DNA of 64,000 nucleotides from Nocardioides speluncae (GTDB lineage Bacteria; Actinomycetota; Actinomycetes; Propionibacteriales; Nocardioidaceae): the NCBI RefSeq assembly GCF_003121585.1, contig NZ_QEOO01000023.1:1-64000 (forward strand). The letters run 5' to 3'. Positions 1-8,925 of this stretch are shown piece after piece. How positions within the stretch are numbered: position 1 is the stretch's first letter; the number at the start of each line of letters is the position of its first letter. The position numbers were made by a program, and so were the translations under genes. The notes below the pieces were generated by a model. That model saw only the letters and a list, made by a program, of their open reading frames with translations. It was not told the origin of the DNA and ran no database searches.

Positions 1-127
1 GCCAGGGCACGCACATCGCTGCGTTGTCGTCGGTCGACGGGCCACCGGCCCGCCTCCCTCCGACGCCTTGCGCTGCACGCACCCTGACCACTCATACCCA
101 CGAAGAACTTCCGGAGATACCCACTAG
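1..127 (+). other. Possible 3' end of a truncated upstream reading frame
   Basis: The frame ending at the TAG at 125-127 is open back to the window edge and ends in residues PRRTSGDTH. The same tail (PRRTSGDDH plus stop) recurs at 35046-35076, and three of the four codon differences are synonymous, which suggests both are coding remnants. The rest of the frame is low-complexity and not recognised. It could be the end of a real gene whose start lies outside the window, or a decayed fragment. Confidence 0.3.
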
Positions 128-140
128 GCACGATGGTGGA

Positions 141-560
141 GTGGACGGGACGATCGAACTGCCGGACGGTGTGGTGCTGCGCGGGCGTGGGCTGCGCAAC
201 CCGATGCCCGCCGGCGCCCCGGCGTACGGCCTCTATCTCGGCGGCCCCTCGTCGCAGCGCAGGTACGACGCGGCGCTGGCCTGGGAGCACGCCTGGATCG
301 ACTGGCCCGACTTCCTGCTCCCGCGCGACCGTGAGCTCGCCACCTCGCTGATCAAGGACCTGCACGAGCGAGCCCGGCGTGGGCAGGCGGTCGAGGTCGC
401 CTGTAGCGGCGGGGTCGGCCGGACCGGCACCGTCATCTCCTGTCTCGCCGTACTCGCCGGTCTCGATGCCGCCGCGGCCATCGCGTGGACCAGGGCGAAC
501 CACCACCGCCGCGCGGTCGAGACGCCGTGGCAGCGGCGGTGGGTCGCTCGGTTCTGCTGA
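141..560 (+). CDS. Protein-tyrosine phosphatase-like protein
   Basis: A small cytoplasmic protein (139 aa) of the dual-specificity/tyrosine phosphatase superfamily. The CX5R active-site loop is visible as ACSGGVGRTG with Cys88 and Arg94, followed by a helical segment typical of the fold; a DWPDF stretch near residue 54 could supply the general acid. The GTG at 141 was chosen because family resemblance starts there and another frame appears to end at 127; its ribosome site is poor, and the ATG at 204 is an alternative. The loop has GG where classical enzymes have extra polar residues, so the substrate is unknown. No operon partner is visible, as the next gene is convergent. Confidence 0.7.
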   Translation: MDGTIELPDGVVLRGRGLRNPMPAGAPAYGLYLGGPSSQRRYDAALAWEHAWIDWPDFLLPRDRELATSLIKDLHERARRGQAVEVACSGGVGRTGTVISCLAVLAGLDAAAAIAWTRANHHRRAVETPWQRRWVARFC

Positions 561-566
561 CTTCGG

Positions 567-1166
567 CTACTTGTGCGTGGCGAACCACGGCCGGTGGAGG
601 TCGATGTACTCCACGTCGGCGATGGAGCTCTGCCAGTCGGTCATCATCTCGGCCGGCATCTCCTGCTTCTCACCGACCCGAGCCGTGGCCTCGTCGGTGA
701 ACGAGATCGTCTCGGTGAACGTCCCGTCAGGCTCGAACAGGAGCGTGGAGCCGATGATCTCGGGGCGCGCCTGGTGGAGCATGTTGGTCATCTCGGTGTC
801 GGTGTTGAAGTGACGGAACCTGTCGGCGTCCAGCACCCGGCCGCGCATCACCTGCACGAAGCCGGCGTCGTCGGAGCCGCCGTCGAGCATCATCGAGACG
901 TCCTCGGACTGGTGGATCTCAGGTGCTCCGTCGAACAGCATCTCGGCCTGTGCCCACCAGGCACCGGCGTCCTCGCGGCTGCAGTTCTCGCGGCACGACG
1001 TCTCCGAGTCGTAGCGCACCACGCCGACGAACCGACTGTCGTCGGTGAACCCGTAGGTGCCGCCCAGCCAGCCCGGCCGTTCCGACATCGTGGCGCACCA
1101 GCTGTCGACGAGGCTGTGCATCTCGTCCTCGCGGGTGCAGGTTCCCTGAACCATCTGAATGAACAC
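567..1166 (-). CDS. Duplicated alpha/beta-barrel-like protein of unknown function
   Basis: A 199 aa protein without signal peptide or membrane segment. Its two halves look like an internal duplication: FIQMVQGT near the start and FVQVMRG near residue 103 each open a unit that continues into an RPG/RPE segment and a strand ending in D/E (RYDSE and SFTDE). The pattern recalls dimeric alpha-beta barrel (ABM-like) proteins, but no heme or catalytic residue pattern is clear. Start: GTG at 1166 with an excellent AAGGAGG six bases upstream. It converges on the phosphatase-like gene and is divergent from purD. Function unknown. Confidence 0.65.
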   Translation of the reverse strand: MFIQMVQGTCTREDEMHSLVDSWCATMSERPGWLGGTYGFTDDSRFVGVVRYDSETSCRENCSREDAGAWWAQAEMLFDGAPEIHQSEDVSMMLDGGSDDAGFVQVMRGRVLDADRFRHFNTDTEMTNMLHQARPEIIGSTLLFEPDGTFTETISFTDEATARVGEKQEMPAEMMTDWQSSIADVEYIDLHRPWFATHK

Positions 1167-1319
1167 AGTGGGCCTCCTTGAATGAGTAGGCCGCTTCCTC
1201 CAAGGGATCGAGTTGGGAAGTGGTCTGGTCCGTGAACCACCCTGCTACTAGAAAGCGGCGCTGTCGACCCATGCCTGGGGGCACTTCTCCGGACCGGGCG
1301 GCCGATAGGATGGACGCCC

Positions 1320-2603
1320 GTGGATACCCCCTTCAAGGCGCTCGTCATCGGCACCGGTGGCCGTGAGCACGCCCTCGCTCTTGCCCTTGCCCGCGATCCC
1401 CAGGTGTCCGAGGTGCATGCGGCGCCCGGCAACCCGGGAATGGCGCAGGTCGCGACGCTGCACGACGTTGACCCGATGAACGGCGCGGACGTCGCCGCAC
1501 TCGCGACCAAGCTGGACGCCGGGCTGGTCGTGGTCGGGCCGGAGGCGCCGCTGGTCGCGGGGGTCGCGGACGCGGTGACCGATGCCGGGATCTCCTGCTT
1601 CGGCCCGTCGCTGGCGGCCGCGCGGATCGAGGGCTCGAAGGCGTTCTCGAAGGAGGTCATGGCGGCTGCCGGCGTGCCGACAGCCGGCTCGCGGGCCTGC
1701 ACGACCGCCGCCGAGGTCGAGGCGGCGCTGGACGACTTCGGTGCGCCGTACGTCGTGAAGGACGACGCGCTGGCCGCCGGCAAAGGCGTCGTGGTCACCG
1801 CCGACCGGGCCGAGGCGCTCGCCCACGCCGCGACCTGCGACCGGGTCGTGGTCGAGGAGTTCCTCGACGGCCCGGAGGTCTCGCTGTTCGCGGTCTGCGA
1901 CGGGAGTACGGCGTACCCGCTGCAGCCGGCCCAGGACTTCAAGCGGATCTTCGACGGCGGCCGCGGACCGAACACCGGCGGCATGGGCGCCTACTCGCCG
2001 CTGCCCTGGACCGAACCGGACCTCGTCGAGACCGTGATGACGACCGTCGTCCAGCCGACCCTCGACGAGCTGGCCGGCCGCGGCACGCCGTTCCGCGGGT
2101 GCCTGTATGTCGGCCTCTCGATCACCAAGACCGGCCCGCGGGTGATCGAGTTCAACTGCCGCTTCGGCGACCCGGACATCCAGCCGGTGCTGGCGCTGCT
2201 GGAGTCCCCACTCGGCTCGCTGCTCAAGGCGGCCGCCGAGGGTCGCCTGGGCGAGGTCGAGCCGCCGCGGTTCGCCGCCGGCGCCGCGGTGACCGTCGTC
2301 CTCGCGTCGAAGGGCTACCCCGAGTCGTCGTCCAAGGGCGACGTCATCATCGGCACCGAGACGCTCGACAAGGAACTCGACGTCGACGTCATCCATGCCG
2401 GCACCGCGGGCCAGGGCGGCAGCCTGGTCACCGCCGGCGGCCGGGTGGTCGCCGTCCGGGCCGTGGGTCGCGACATCGCCGACGCCCGGGCCAAGGCCTA
2501 CGAAGGGGTCGCCTCGATCAGCTTCCCCGGAGCCCAGCACCGCACCGATATCGCCGCCGAGCCGCTCGGTGTCGTCGAAGGCAGAGGAGCGACCGAAGCA
2601 TGA
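1320..2603 (+). CDS. purD: Phosphoribosylamine-glycine ligase (GAR synthetase)
   Basis: Second step of de novo purine synthesis: ATP-dependent joining of 5-phosphoribosylamine and glycine to give GAR. The 427 aa protein has the usual length. Visible features are the N-terminal GTGGREHAL loop (residues 11-19), the ATP-grasp region with SKAFSKEVMAAAGVPTA and VVEEFLDGPEVS, and the signature FNCRFGDPD near residue 278. Translation probably starts at GTG 1320; no better in-frame start lies nearby. The stop overlaps the purB start by 4 nt (ATGA), so purD and purB form a translationally coupled pair. Confidence 0.97.
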   Translation: MDTPFKALVIGTGGREHALALALARDPQVSEVHAAPGNPGMAQVATLHDVDPMNGADVAALATKLDAGLVVVGPEAPLVAGVADAVTDAGISCFGPSLAAARIEGSKAFSKEVMAAAGVPTAGSRACTTAAEVEAALDDFGAPYVVKDDALAAGKGVVVTADRAEALAHAATCDRVVVEEFLDGPEVSLFAVCDGSTAYPLQPAQDFKRIFDGGRGPNTGGMGAYSPLPWTEPDLVETVMTTVVQPTLDELAGRGTPFRGCLYVGLSITKTGPRVIEFNCRFGDPDIQPVLALLESPLGSLLKAAAEGRLGEVEPPRFAAGAAVTVVLASKGYPESSSKGDVIIGTETLDKELDVDVIHAGTAGQGGSLVTAGGRVVAVRAVGRDIADARAKAYEGVASISFPGAQHRTDIAAEPLGVVEGRGATEA

Positions 2604-4018
2604 GTGTCCCCAACGTCCTGGCCAGCCGGTACGCCGCGCCGGACCTCGCCGCGATCTGGTCGCCGGAGCACAAGATCGTGCTGGAGCGGCAGCTGTGGAT
2701 CGCCGTACTCAAGGCGCAGCAGGACCTCGGGGTCGAGGTCCCGGACGGCGTGGTCGCGGCGTACGAAGCGGTCGTCGACAACGTCGACCTCGCCAGCATC
2801 GCCGCCCGGGAACGGATCACCCGGCACGACGTGAAGGCGCGGATCGAGGAGTTCTCAGCGCTGGCCGGCCACGAGCACATCCACAAGGGGATGACCAGCC
2901 GCGACCTCACCGAGAACGTCGAGCAGCTCCAGGTCCGGCAGTCGCTCGCGCTGATCCGCGACCGCGCGATCGCCGCGGCCGCCCGCCTGGCCCGGCTCGC
3001 CGCCGAGCACGAGGCGACGGTGATGGCCGGCCGCTCCCACAACGTCGCCGCCCAGGCGACCACGCTCGGCAAGCGCTTCGCGACCATCGCCGACGAGCTG
3101 CTGATCGGCATCCAGCGGATCGAGGAGCTGCTCGCTCGCTACCCGCTGCGCGGGATCAAGGGACCGGTCGGCACCTCGCAGGACATGCTCGACCTGCTCG
3201 GTGGCAACGCGGCCAAGCTCGCCGACCTGGAGCAGCGGGTCGCCGGTCACCTCGGCTTCGAGCACACCCTGACCAGCGTCGGCCAGGTCTACCCGCGCTC
3301 GCTCGACTTCGACGCCGTCTCGTCGCTCGTCCAGCTGGTCGCCGGCCCCTCCAACCTGGCCACCACGATCCGGCTGATGGCCGGCATCGAGCTGGTGACC
3401 GAGGGCTTCAAGGAGGGCCAGGTCGGCTCGTCCGCGATGCCGCACAAGATGAACACCCGCTCCTGTGAGCGGGTCAACGGGCTCGCGGTGATCCTCCGCG
3501 GCTACCTGTCGATGGTCGGCGAACTCGCCGGCGACCAGTGGAACGAGGGCGACGTCTCCTGCTCGGTGGTACGCCGGGTCGCGCTGCCCGACGCGTTCTT
3601 CGCCGCCGACGGGCTGTTCCAGACCTTCCTGACCGTGCTCGACGAGTTCGGAGCCTTCCCGGCGGTGATCCAGCGCGAGCTGGACCGCTACCTGCCGTTC
3701 CTGGCCACCACCAAGGTGCTGATGAGCGCGGTCCGCAACGGCGTCGGCCGCGAGGTCGCCCACGAGGCGATCAAGGAGAACGCCGTCGGCGTCGCGCTGG
3801 AGATGCGGCAGGGGCTGGCCGTCAACGACCTCTTCGACCGGCTCGCGGCCGACGAGCGGCTGGGCCTGACCCGCGACCAGATCGACGCCCTCGTCGCCGA
3901 CCCGATCACGTTCACCGGTGCTGCGGTCGACCAGGTGCGCGCGGTGGTGGCGCGGGTCGAGAAGCTGGTCGCCAGCCACCCGGACGCCGCGGCGTACGCC
4001 CCGGGGGAGATCCTCTAG
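2600..4018 (+). CDS. purB: Adenylosuccinate lyase
   Basis: Acts twice in purine synthesis: it cleaves SAICAR to AICAR and adenylosuccinate to AMP, releasing fumarate. The 472 aa protein carries the fumarase/aspartase superfamily signature GSSAMPHKMN, the catalytic-serine loop, and a GMTSRDLTENVEQ region. It starts at the ATG overlapping the purD stop (ATGA). Its TAG stop shares CTAG with the stop of the convergent mhuD gene. It is a longer actinobacterial form than the Bacillus enzyme. Confidence 0.97.
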   Translation: MSVPNVLASRYAAPDLAAIWSPEHKIVLERQLWIAVLKAQQDLGVEVPDGVVAAYEAVVDNVDLASIAARERITRHDVKARIEEFSALAGHEHIHKGMTSRDLTENVEQLQVRQSLALIRDRAIAAAARLARLAAEHEATVMAGRSHNVAAQATTLGKRFATIADELLIGIQRIEELLARYPLRGIKGPVGTSQDMLDLLGGNAAKLADLEQRVAGHLGFEHTLTSVGQVYPRSLDFDAVSSLVQLVAGPSNLATTIRLMAGIELVTEGFKEGQVGSSAMPHKMNTRSCERVNGLAVILRGYLSMVGELAGDQWNEGDVSCSVVRRVALPDAFFAADGLFQTFLTVLDEFGAFPAVIQRELDRYLPFLATTKVLMSAVRNGVGREVAHEAIKENAVGVALEMRQGLAVNDLFDRLAADERLGLTRDQIDALVADPITFTGAAVDQVRAVVARVEKLVASHPDAAAYAPGEIL

Positions 4019-4341
4019 GAGTCCTGGGCCGGCTTCACGTCGAGTACGACGTCGAACTCCAGGAGGTCGGCGCCCGTGGAGACCGGCTTGCGGGGCGCCT
4101 CGCCCTCGGGTGTCGCGTGCGCGGCCCGGCCGGTCCCGTCGCGCCAGGCCGCGAACGACTCCTCGTCGGTCCACTGGGTCACCACGAAGTAGCGTTCCTC
4201 GCCCGCGGTCGGCCGCAGCAGCTGGAAGCCGAGGAAGCCGGGCGACTGTTCGATGGTCCCCGCGCGGGCGGCGAACCGGCGTTCCAGCTCGGCGCCGGCC
4301 TGCGGCGGGACGGAGATGGCATTGATCCTGACAACGGGCAT
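4015..4341 (-). CDS. mhuD: MhuD-type heme-degrading monooxygenase
   Basis: A small (108 aa) cytoplasmic ABM-fold enzyme closely resembling Mycobacterium tuberculosis MhuD, which opens heme to release iron and mycobilin-type products. The start MPVVRINAI, the middle SPGFLGFQLLRP, ERYFVVTQW and the end LLEFDVVLDV all match MhuD as remembered. Residues reported as important in MhuD are present at identical positions: Asn7, Arg26, Trp66 and the heme-ligating His75. The stop codon overlaps purB convergently at CTAG. No heme-uptake genes adjoin, so an iron-acquisition role is inferred from the family only. Confidence 0.85.
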   Translation of the reverse strand: MPVVRINAISVPPQAGAELERRFAARAGTIEQSPGFLGFQLLRPTAGEERYFVVTQWTDEESFAAWRDGTGRAAHATPEGEAPRKPVSTGADLLEFDVVLDVKPAQDS

Positions 4342-4403
4342 GGCCTTAACCCTAGGACCCCTGGTTGAATCTCCGCGGTCCTACTCGGAGGGAAGGCTGT
4401 TCC

Positions 4404-4847
4404 ATGTCGCGTTTGAGGTTGTTGCCCGCCGTCGTACTCATCGCCGCCGCGCCCTGGCTGGGAGGCTGCTCAGGTGGTGACGACGACCCCGCCGCGGCCG
4501 CGCCGGACCCGGTGGCGGAGACCACGCCCGGCGTCACCGGGGAGTTGCCGGCCGACTTCCCGACCGAGAAGATCCCGCTCATCGATGCCGAGGTGGTCAG
4601 CGCGCTGGCGACCGAGGAGGGCGGCTACCACGTGACGGTCGCGCCGACGAAGTCGTACGCCAAGGCGTTCCAGGCCGCGCTCAAGAAGCTCAAGGGCGCG
4701 GGCTTCAAGGTGAAGTACAACCAGAAGCTCGGCGACGTGCGGACCGCGAAGCTCGCCTCTCCCGCCTTCACCGCCGTCCTGTCCGGCGGCGAGGGCGGCG
4801 CGGCCGGCCAGACCTCGCTGACCTACCTGATCGAGAAGAAGGTCTGA
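4404..4847 (+). CDS. Small lipoprotein of unknown function
   Basis: A 147 aa predicted lipoprotein: a basic start (MSRLR), a hydrophobic stretch, and lipobox LGGC with Cys about residue 23, followed by an acidic low-complexity linker. The mature part is a single lysine-rich alpha/beta domain (about residues 55-147) with a repeated KKLK/KVKYN pattern and no known motif. The start is the ATG at 4404 behind a GGAGGGAAGG ribosome site. Expected to be anchored on the outer face of the membrane. Confidence 0.75.
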   Translation: MSRLRLLPAVVLIAAAPWLGGCSGGDDDPAAAAPDPVAETTPGVTGELPADFPTEKIPLIDAEVVSALATEEGGYHVTVAPTKSYAKAFQAALKKLKGAGFKVKYNQKLGDVRTAKLASPAFTAVLSGGEGGAAGQTSLTYLIEKKV

Positions 4848-4893
4848 CCCGCGTCGCCGGGAACCCTCGCACTTCCCGCGGTGTAGACCGGGC

Positions 4894-5553
4894 ATGAGAC
4901 GAGCGATCATCTGTATCGCGTTGATGCTGGCCCTCGCGACCGCGTGTACGGCGGCCGGCGGCGAGCGCCGCAATGACGAGCGCCGGAGCGACGAGCGGCC
5001 GCGGCCAGCAGCGAGTGCGGCGGCGTACCAGGTCCCCGCCGAGGAGATGCGCGGCGTCCGAGTCGAGCCGGACGGCGACCGCACGACGATCACTGCCGCT
5101 GACGGCAGCAGGCACCGGCTCGCCGGGCGGTTCACGTTCGACGCACTTTCCAGCAACGGCCGCCTCCTCTACCTAGTCGAGCACCGGCCACCAGCGGGAT
5201 CGGAGAACTACCGGGTCCGGCTCTTCAACCTGCGCACCGGGAAGCTTCGGCCGCAGCCGATCGCCGACAAGGCCAACCTGGAGACCGACATGACCGGTGC
5301 TCCGAAGGCCAGGGCGACCACAGCGTCAGGCGAGTGGGTGTTCACCCTGTACCGGGATCCGCATCACTCGTTTGTGCACGCACTCAACGTCGATGAGGCT
5401 TATGCGCTGTGCCTGGAGCTTCCGCCCTGCTCCTGCTCCGACGACGGCGCTTGGTCGCTCACGCTTTCCGCGAACGAGACCAAGCTGCATGCCGTGGCAG
5501 GCTCACGCGAGGACGCCGCGACCTTCGACCTCCGTGCGGAGCTCGGCGCCTGA
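4894..5553 (+). CDS. Putative lipoprotein
   Basis: A 219 aa secreted protein with a short signal sequence and lipobox LATAC (Cys18), then a charged R/E/D-rich linker to about residue 45. The C-terminal domain has beta-rich segments such as DGSRHRLAGRFTFDALSSNG and TASGEWVFTLYRD that resemble isolated beta-propeller blades. No catalytic motif was recognised. It follows another lipoprotein gene on the same strand at 46 bp and may be co-transcribed. Function unknown. Confidence 0.7.
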   Translation: MRRAIICIALMLALATACTAAGGERRNDERRSDERPRPAASAAAYQVPAEEMRGVRVEPDGDRTTITAADGSRHRLAGRFTFDALSSNGRLLYLVEHRPPAGSENYRVRLFNLRTGKLRPQPIADKANLETDMTGAPKARATTASGEWVFTLYRDPHHSFVHALNVDEAYALCLELPPCSCSDDGAWSLTLSANETKLHAVAGSREDAATFDLRAELGA

Positions 5554-5591
5554 GATCGCCTACTGGCAGCGCGGACGAGCTCCAACCAGGC

Positions 5592-6212
5592 TCAGACCAG
5601 CGCGCGGCCGTCGTGGGTGGCGAGCTTGCGGGCCACGGTGGCGATGTCGTCCTGCCAGACGTCCTCGGGTGCCGGCGGGAGCATCTCGTCCCACTCGACG
5701 GCCGTGGATCCCTTGACGTTGGGCAGCCGGGCTGTGCGGGCGATGAACCAGGAGTGCAGGTGCTCCGAGCCGTCGCCCCAGCGGCTGACGTGGACCCGTC
5801 CGATGTTCGGCAGCCGCTCCATGATCCGGCACAGCCACACCGAGATCCGGCCGTACTCCGCGGCCAAGTCGTCGCTCATGTCGGGGTAGTCCATGTGCTC
5901 GTTGGCGTTGAGCCACAGCACCAGCGGCATGCCCTTGGGAACGGCGGGACGCTTGACGTGGAAGTTCCAGCTCTCCCAGATCTTCGTGCCCTTGTCGGAG
6001 TCGTCACAAAGGTCACAGTCCACCCCGCCGACGCCGGCCCGCGCCGGCTCCGCCTCGGCGTACGGCGGCAGCAGGATCTTCGGCTGCAGCTCGCCGTCGA
6101 CAACCTCCCACGGGAAGATGTCCCACTCGTGGACCGGCGACATCGGCAACCGGCCCTTCTCGCCGACGAGCTCGACGACCCGGGCATATACCTGCTCTGC
6201 GGACTCCGGCAT
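5592..6212 (-). CDS. HIT-like superfamily protein
   Basis: A 206 aa cytoplasmic protein. Residues around RVHVSRWGDGSEHLHSWFI contain an H-x-H pair in the context seen in HIT-fold nucleotide hydrolases/transferases, preceded by WESWNFHVKR and LWLNANEHMDYP. A C-D-L-C pair (CDLCDDS) in the middle could bind metal. The canonical HxHxH triad is not complete, so the activity is uncertain. The start chosen is ATG 6212; upstream in-frame codons run antisense through the divergent acetyltransferase gene and are not credible. Confidence 0.6.
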   Translation of the reverse strand: MPESAEQVYARVVELVGEKGRLPMSPVHEWDIFPWEVVDGELQPKILLPPYAEAEPARAGVGGVDCDLCDDSDKGTKIWESWNFHVKRPAVPKGMPLVLWLNANEHMDYPDMSDDLAAEYGRISVWLCRIMERLPNIGRVHVSRWGDGSEHLHSWFIARTARLPNVKGSTAVEWDEMLPPAPEDVWQDDIATVARKLATHDGRALV

Positions 6213-6300
6213 GACCACACCCTGCCATGGTCGAAATCGGGGCCAACGATCGGGGGTGATGCCTGTACGGCGGCGTCCGGCGCGCGCCATGCTGGCAGGC

Positions 6301-6846
6301 ATGGAGCTGTCGATCCGGCTGGCGTCCCACGACGACGTACCGCTGCTGCACGAGGTCATGGAGGACTCGATCCTGGAGCTGCAGCGCGACTTCCTCAGCC
6401 CGGAGCAGATCGAGGCCAGTCGCCTGTTCATGGGTTTGGACACCCGGCTGATCGACGACGGCACCTACTACGTCGTGGAGATCGGCGGCGCGATTGCCGG
6501 GTGCGGCGGCTGGAGCCGGCGCGCGACCCTCTACGGCAGCGACTACACCCCGGGCCGCAGCGACCGGCTGCTCGACCCGGCGCTGGAGCCGGCCCGGGTG
6601 CGAGCGATGTACACCAACCCGGACTTCGCCCGCCGCGGCGTCGGCCGGATGATCCTCGACGAGTGCGAGCGGGCCGCGGCCGCCGAGGGCTTCCACTTCC
6701 TGGAGCTCGCCGGCACCCTGTCCGGCGAGCCGCTCTACGCGGCGTACGGCTTCACCGAGGTAGAGCGCCTGGTCGACAGCCGTGGCGGCGTACCGGTACC
6801 GATCGTGCGGATGCAGAAGCCACTGGAGCGCCGACCGACTCGCTGA
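6301..6846 (+). CDS. GNAT family N-acetyltransferase
   Basis: A 181 aa protein of the GCN5-related acetyltransferase superfamily. The acetyl-CoA binding motif A is seen as FARRGVGRMILDECER near residues 117-132, following the strand VRAMYTNP, and the C-terminal YAAYGFTEVER is typical of the fold. Its substrate cannot be predicted. The ATG at 6301 was chosen; an ATG 12 bases upstream is possible. It is divergent from the HIT-like gene. Confidence 0.85.
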   Translation: MELSIRLASHDDVPLLHEVMEDSILELQRDFLSPEQIEASRLFMGLDTRLIDDGTYYVVEIGGAIAGCGGWSRRATLYGSDYTPGRSDRLLDPALEPARVRAMYTNPDFARRGVGRMILDECERAAAAEGFHFLELAGTLSGEPLYAAYGFTEVERLVDSRGGVPVPIVRMQKPLERRPTR

Positions 6847-6947
6847 CCGGTCGGTTGCGACGGGCAGTCGCGGCGTCGGAGCCGACCGCGTTCACTCGGT
6901 CGGTAGGCTCAGGACGCGGGTCGCCGATCTAATAAGGACGCTGGGGC

Positions 6948-7367
6948 ATGCACTTTTCGGTCGTGGTGCCGTTCACGCGGTCACTCGATGACGTCTACGC
7001 GCTGCTCTCGGACGTGGAGCGGCGCCCCGAGTGGCAGGGCGGTCTGCGCGCGGTGGAGCTGGTCGGTGATCCCGAGCCCGCCGTGGGCCAGCGGTGGTAC
7101 GACGTACTCGCGTTCGGGCCGCGACCGCTGATGGAGGTCACCGAGCTCGAGCACGGCAAGGTCTGGGCTGAGGTCGGTGAGTGGCTCGGCTTCGTGGCCG
7201 GCCTTCGGCTGGAGTTCGCGCCCACCGGCGCCCGCGAGACCGTCGTCCGCGCCAACGTCACCATCGCCGCCCCCACCTGGCGGCACCCGGTCGGCTGGGG
7301 GATGGCCGCGGTCGGACCAGAGGTGGTACGCCGCGACCTGAGGACGGCAGCCTCACTCCTCCACTAA
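6948..7367 (+). CDS. SRPBCC family (polyketide cyclase/dehydrase-like) protein
   Basis: A 139 aa single-domain protein with the START/Bet v1-like pattern: N-terminal strand HFSVVVPFTRSLDDVYALLSD, the typical PEWQGGL, and a C-terminal long helix (WGMAAVGPEVVRRDLRTAASLL). These proteins form a hydrophobic ligand pocket; the ligand is unknown. It ends 10 bp before the acyl-CoA ligase gene and is probably co-transcribed with it, which hints at a lipid-related role (inference). Confidence 0.75.
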   Translation: MHFSVVVPFTRSLDDVYALLSDVERRPEWQGGLRAVELVGDPEPAVGQRWYDVLAFGPRPLMEVTELEHGKVWAEVGEWLGFVAGLRLEFAPTGARETVVRANVTIAAPTWRHPVGWGMAAVGPEVVRRDLRTAASLLH

Positions 7368-7377
7368 GTTGCTGGCC

Positions 7378-8925
7378 ATGCCGAACCTGTCGTCCCTCCT
7401 CGAGGACTCTGCCAGCAAGTACCCGACCCGCGACGCTGTCGTCCTCGGCGACACCCGACTCAACTACGCCCAGCTCAGCGGCGCCGCCAACCAGGTCGCG
7501 AACCTGCTGGTCGACAGCGGCATCCGGCCGGGCGACAAGGTCGCGCTGAGCTGCCCGAACCTGCCGTACTTTCCGATCGTCTACTACGGCATCCTCAAGG
7601 CCGGCGCGGTCGTGGTCCCGCTCAACGTGCTGCTCAAGGGCCGCGAGGTCGCCTACCACCTTGCCGACTCCGAGGCGAAGGCCTACTTCTGCTTCCAGGG
7701 CACGCCCGAGCTGCCGATCGGCGCCGAGGGGTACGCCGGGTTCCAGGAGACCGACGGGTGTGAGCACTTCTTCGTGATCACCGCCGACCCGGCCGCGCCG
7801 AGCCCGATCGAGGGAACGACGACCCTCGGTGCCGGGATGGCCGGCAAGGCGCCGACCTTCGAGACGGCCGCGACCGACGACGGCGACACCGCGGTCATCC
7901 TCTACACCAGCGGCACCACCGGCCAGGCCAAGGGCGCCGAGCTCTCGCACGCCAACATGCACGGCAACGCACTCAGCGGCGAGCCGCTCTTCGGCGCCAA
8001 CGAGTCGAGGCCGGACACCTACCTATGCGTGCTGCCGCTGTTCCACTCCTTCGGACAGACGGTGATCCAGAACGGCGCCTTCGCGTACGGCGGCACCGTG
8101 GTGCTGCTGCCGCGCTTCGAGGCCGCGCCGGCGCTCGGCCTGATGCAGAAGGAGAAGGTGACCTTCTTCGGTGGGGTACCCACGATGTACTGGGGCCTGC
8201 TCGGCGCCCTCGATGACTCGGTGGACGTGGCCGCGATCCGCGACAACCTTCGGATCGCCGTGGCCGGCGGCTCGGCGCTGCCGGTGGAGGTCCACAAGGA
8301 CTTCGAGGCGAAGTTCGGCGTCACCATCCTGGAGGGCTACGGCCTCTCGGAGACCAGCCCGGTGGCCAGCTTCGCGCCGCGCGGGGAGGAGGTGCGGGTC
8401 GGCTCGATCGGCGTACCTATCGCCGGCGTGGAGATGAAGCTGATCAAGGACGACTGGTCCGACACTGAGTCAGGTGAGATCGGGGAGATCGCGATCAAGG
8501 GCTACAACGTGATGAAGGGCTACTACAACCGGCCCGACGCCACCGCGGCCGTGATCAAGGACGGCTGGTTCCGCACCGGCGACCTGGCCCGCAAGGACGA
8601 CGACGGCTTCTACTACATCGTCGACCGGTCCAAGGACATGATCATCCGCGGCGGCTTCAACGTGTACCCGCGGGAGATCGAGGAGGTCCTGATGACCCAC
8701 CCGGACGTATCACTCGCCGCGGTGAGCGGCGTACCGCACGAGTCGCACGGCGAGGAGATCAAGGCGTTCGTGATCCGGAACGCGGACGCAGGTGTCACCG
8801 AGGACGAGCTGGTCGCCTGGGGCAAGGAGCAGATGGCGGCGTACAAGTACCCGCGGATCGTCGCGTTCGTCGACGCGCTCCCGATGACCGCCACCGGCAA
8901 GATCCTCAAGCGCGAGCTCAGCTGA
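7378..8925 (+). CDS. Acyl-CoA ligase (long-chain fatty-acid-CoA ligase family)
   Basis: An ANL-superfamily enzyme (515 aa) that activates a carboxylic acid through an acyl-adenylate and transfers it to CoA. Visible motifs: the phosphate loop LYTSGTTGQAKGAELSH (about 180-196), GYGLSETSPV, the hinge GWFRTGDLARKDDDGFYYIVDR and the C-terminal catalytic lysine motif TATGKILKREL. ATG 7378 is used as the start rather than the TTG three codons upstream. Substrate chain length is not determinable. The stop overlaps the next start by one base (TGATG). Confidence 0.92.
   Translation: MPNLSSLLEDSASKYPTRDAVVLGDTRLNYAQLSGAANQVANLLVDSGIRPGDKVALSCPNLPYFPIVYYGILKAGAVVVPLNVLLKGREVAYHLADSEAKAYFCFQGTPELPIGAEGYAGFQETDGCEHFFVITADPAAPSPIEGTTTLGAGMAGKAPTFETAATDDGDTAVILYTSGTTGQAKGAELSHANMHGNALSGEPLFGANESRPDTYLCVLPLFHSFGQTVIQNGAFAYGGTVVLLPRFEAAPALGLMQKEKVTFFGGVPTMYWGLLGALDDSVDVAAIRDNLRIAVAGGSALPVEVHKDFEAKFGVTILEGYGLSETSPVASFAPRGEEVRVGSIGVPIAGVEMKLIKDDWSDTESGEIGEIAIKGYNVMKGYYNRPDATAAVIKDGWFRTGDLARKDDDGFYYIVDRSKDMIIRGGFNVYPREIEEVLMTHPDVSLAAVSGVPHESHGEEIKAFVIRNADAGVTEDELVAWGKEQMAAYKYPRIVAFVDALPMTATGKILKRELS

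Noticed and set aside
24..140. N-terminal extension of the phosphatase-like protein from an ATG at 24
   Set aside because: The extension is low-complexity and overlaps a frame that appears to end at 127; family resemblance begins near 141.
1248..2540. Long minus-strand frame opposite purD
   Set aside because: Shadow of purD; composition rich in Arg, Gly and Ala with no family resemblance and no ribosome site.
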